DNA from: a virus | Direction: 5' to 3' (one strand) | IMG/VR virus record: IMGVR_UViG_3300043435_000415 | Coordinates: 1 to 24,030 of that record | DNA length: 24,030 nucleotides | Shown here: positions 23,541-24,030 of the stretch, piece after piece | How positions within the stretch are numbered: position 1 is the first letter of the stretch | Layout: every line of letters begins with the position of its first letter | The notes under the pieces: generated by a model | What the model saw: only the letters and a program-made list of their open reading frames with translations | Databases searched by the model: none | What the model was told of the DNA's origin: nothing | Translations under genes and position numbers: made by a program

Positions 23541-23548
23541 TATAAATA
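23541..23548 (-). promoter_or_regulatory. TATTTATA motif upstream of the Cys-rich gene (minus strand)
   Basis: Read on the minus strand it is GATATTTATAAATAAA, like 12290 and 13784. It lies 41 nt before the ATG at 23507, just past the stop of the upstream gene. Confidence 0.5.
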
Positions 23549-23553
23549 TCTTA

Positions 23554-24030
23554 TTATTCCAAATACTTCACATTAACAATCTGAAATTTGATTTGTTTTT
23601 TGTAGGTATTAATCACCCCACTACTCTCAACTTTCAAATCAACATAGTATTCGTTTGGTATTTTATCCCTCGTATCGAACATAAAGTAATATTCATTTGG
23701 GGTTTGGTTAATTCTTGTCCATCCTTGAACTTGAACTTCTGTTTGCCCTTCTCTTACATACACTCGGTAATGAGCCTTTACGTTTGGAAGTAACTTATTT
23801 GTTGTGTAAGCTTGTTTAATTACCACGCCAACTTTTCTAATATCTGTGTTGTATATTTTTTCGTCTTGTTTTATTCCGTAAAAATCAAATCCATAAATCT
23901 TTGGGTCCTGAGTTGACGTACCAATTTGAATTGAATGTTTTAACGGGTATAATACAAAGTCATTGGTTATATTAGGTAAAGAAAAACCATTTAATTTTAA
24001 CCCTGACCAAATGTCATAAAAAGAACAAGG
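23554..24030 (-). CDS. Structural-type protein, 5' partial
   Basis: The frame stays open from position 24030 to the stop at 23554, about 158 codons; the GTG at 23826 is internal. The visible part is strand-rich. The last ~90 residues (YRVYVREGQTEVQVQGW, then YYFMFDTRDKIPNEYYVDL and a closing KFQIVNV strand) look like an Ig-like or baseplate-type beta domain. No family is named with confidence. The gene is on the same strand as the Cys-rich gene that follows it after 46 bp. Confidence 0.8.
   Translation of the reverse strand, partial: PCSFYDIWSGLKLNGFSLPNITNDFVLYPLKHSIQIGTSTQDPKIYGFDFYGIKQDEKIYNTDIRKVGVVIKQAYTTNKLLPNVKAHYRVYVREGQTEVQVQGWTRINQTPNEYYFMFDTRDKIPNEYYVDLKVESSGVINTYKKQIKFQIVNVKYLE

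Noticed and set aside
1-24030. tRNA genes or attachment sites
   Set aside because: No cloverleaf with CCA-type end or paired att-like repeat was found by eye.

Overview
The window is a segment of a dsDNA tailed-phage genome with a T4-type head-assembly cluster. The host is very probably a member of the Bacteroidota. The phage call rests on the portal, prohead protease, acidic scaffold and major capsid protein lying in the T4 gene 20-21-22-23 order. The host call rests on several independent signs: AT-rich DNA, start codons preceded by A-rich leaders with almost no Shine-Dalgarno sequence, promoter -7 boxes of the TAnnTTTG type, a bS21 protein of Bacteroidota style, and a small protein resembling the Bacteroidota family DUF4494.

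Layout. Positions 1-10337 (+) hold a tight array of five tail or adhesin-like genes; the first is cut by the window edge. Four share a ~60-residue N-terminal domain. Three carry a PKD-like domain (WGDG motif) followed by 11-20 copies of the ~25-residue BspA/DUF285 repeat. One is only the N-terminal domain (69 aa). The last is a 1040-aa Thr-Pro/Thr-Gln-linked mosaic ending in a C-terminal Hint (intein-like) domain. Positions 10402-18339 (+) hold the head module: portal, a 238-aa unknown, a 156-aa unknown, prohead protease, a DUF4494-like small protein, acidic scaffold and major capsid protein, with a strong terminator after the capsid gene. Inside this module, on the opposite strand, lies a phage copy of ribosomal protein bS21 with a perfect AGGAGG upstream. 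Positions 18435-24030 are mixed: an HNH endonuclease, an OmpA-like protein, a small secreted protein on the minus strand with a host-like promoter, a HExxH metallopeptidase, and a set of minus-strand genes ending in a structural-type protein cut by the window edge.

How the parts may work together. The head genes build a prohead on an acidic core that the gp21-type protease matures; the capsid protein has a matching (I/L)xE site at Glu60. Several non-capsid proteins downstream begin with short leaders that end in the same kind of site, and one of them repeats the capsid cleavage context almost exactly. This suggests a set of proteins targeted into the head and trimmed there. The phage bS21, with its Shine-Dalgarno sequence in an otherwise SD-poor genome, suggests manipulation of host ribosome start-site choice. 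A TATTTATA motif recurs just upstream of many genes on both strands and is the best candidate for the phage late promoter element. There is no gene-free stretch over 300 bases; the longest gap is about 167 bp (14757-14923).
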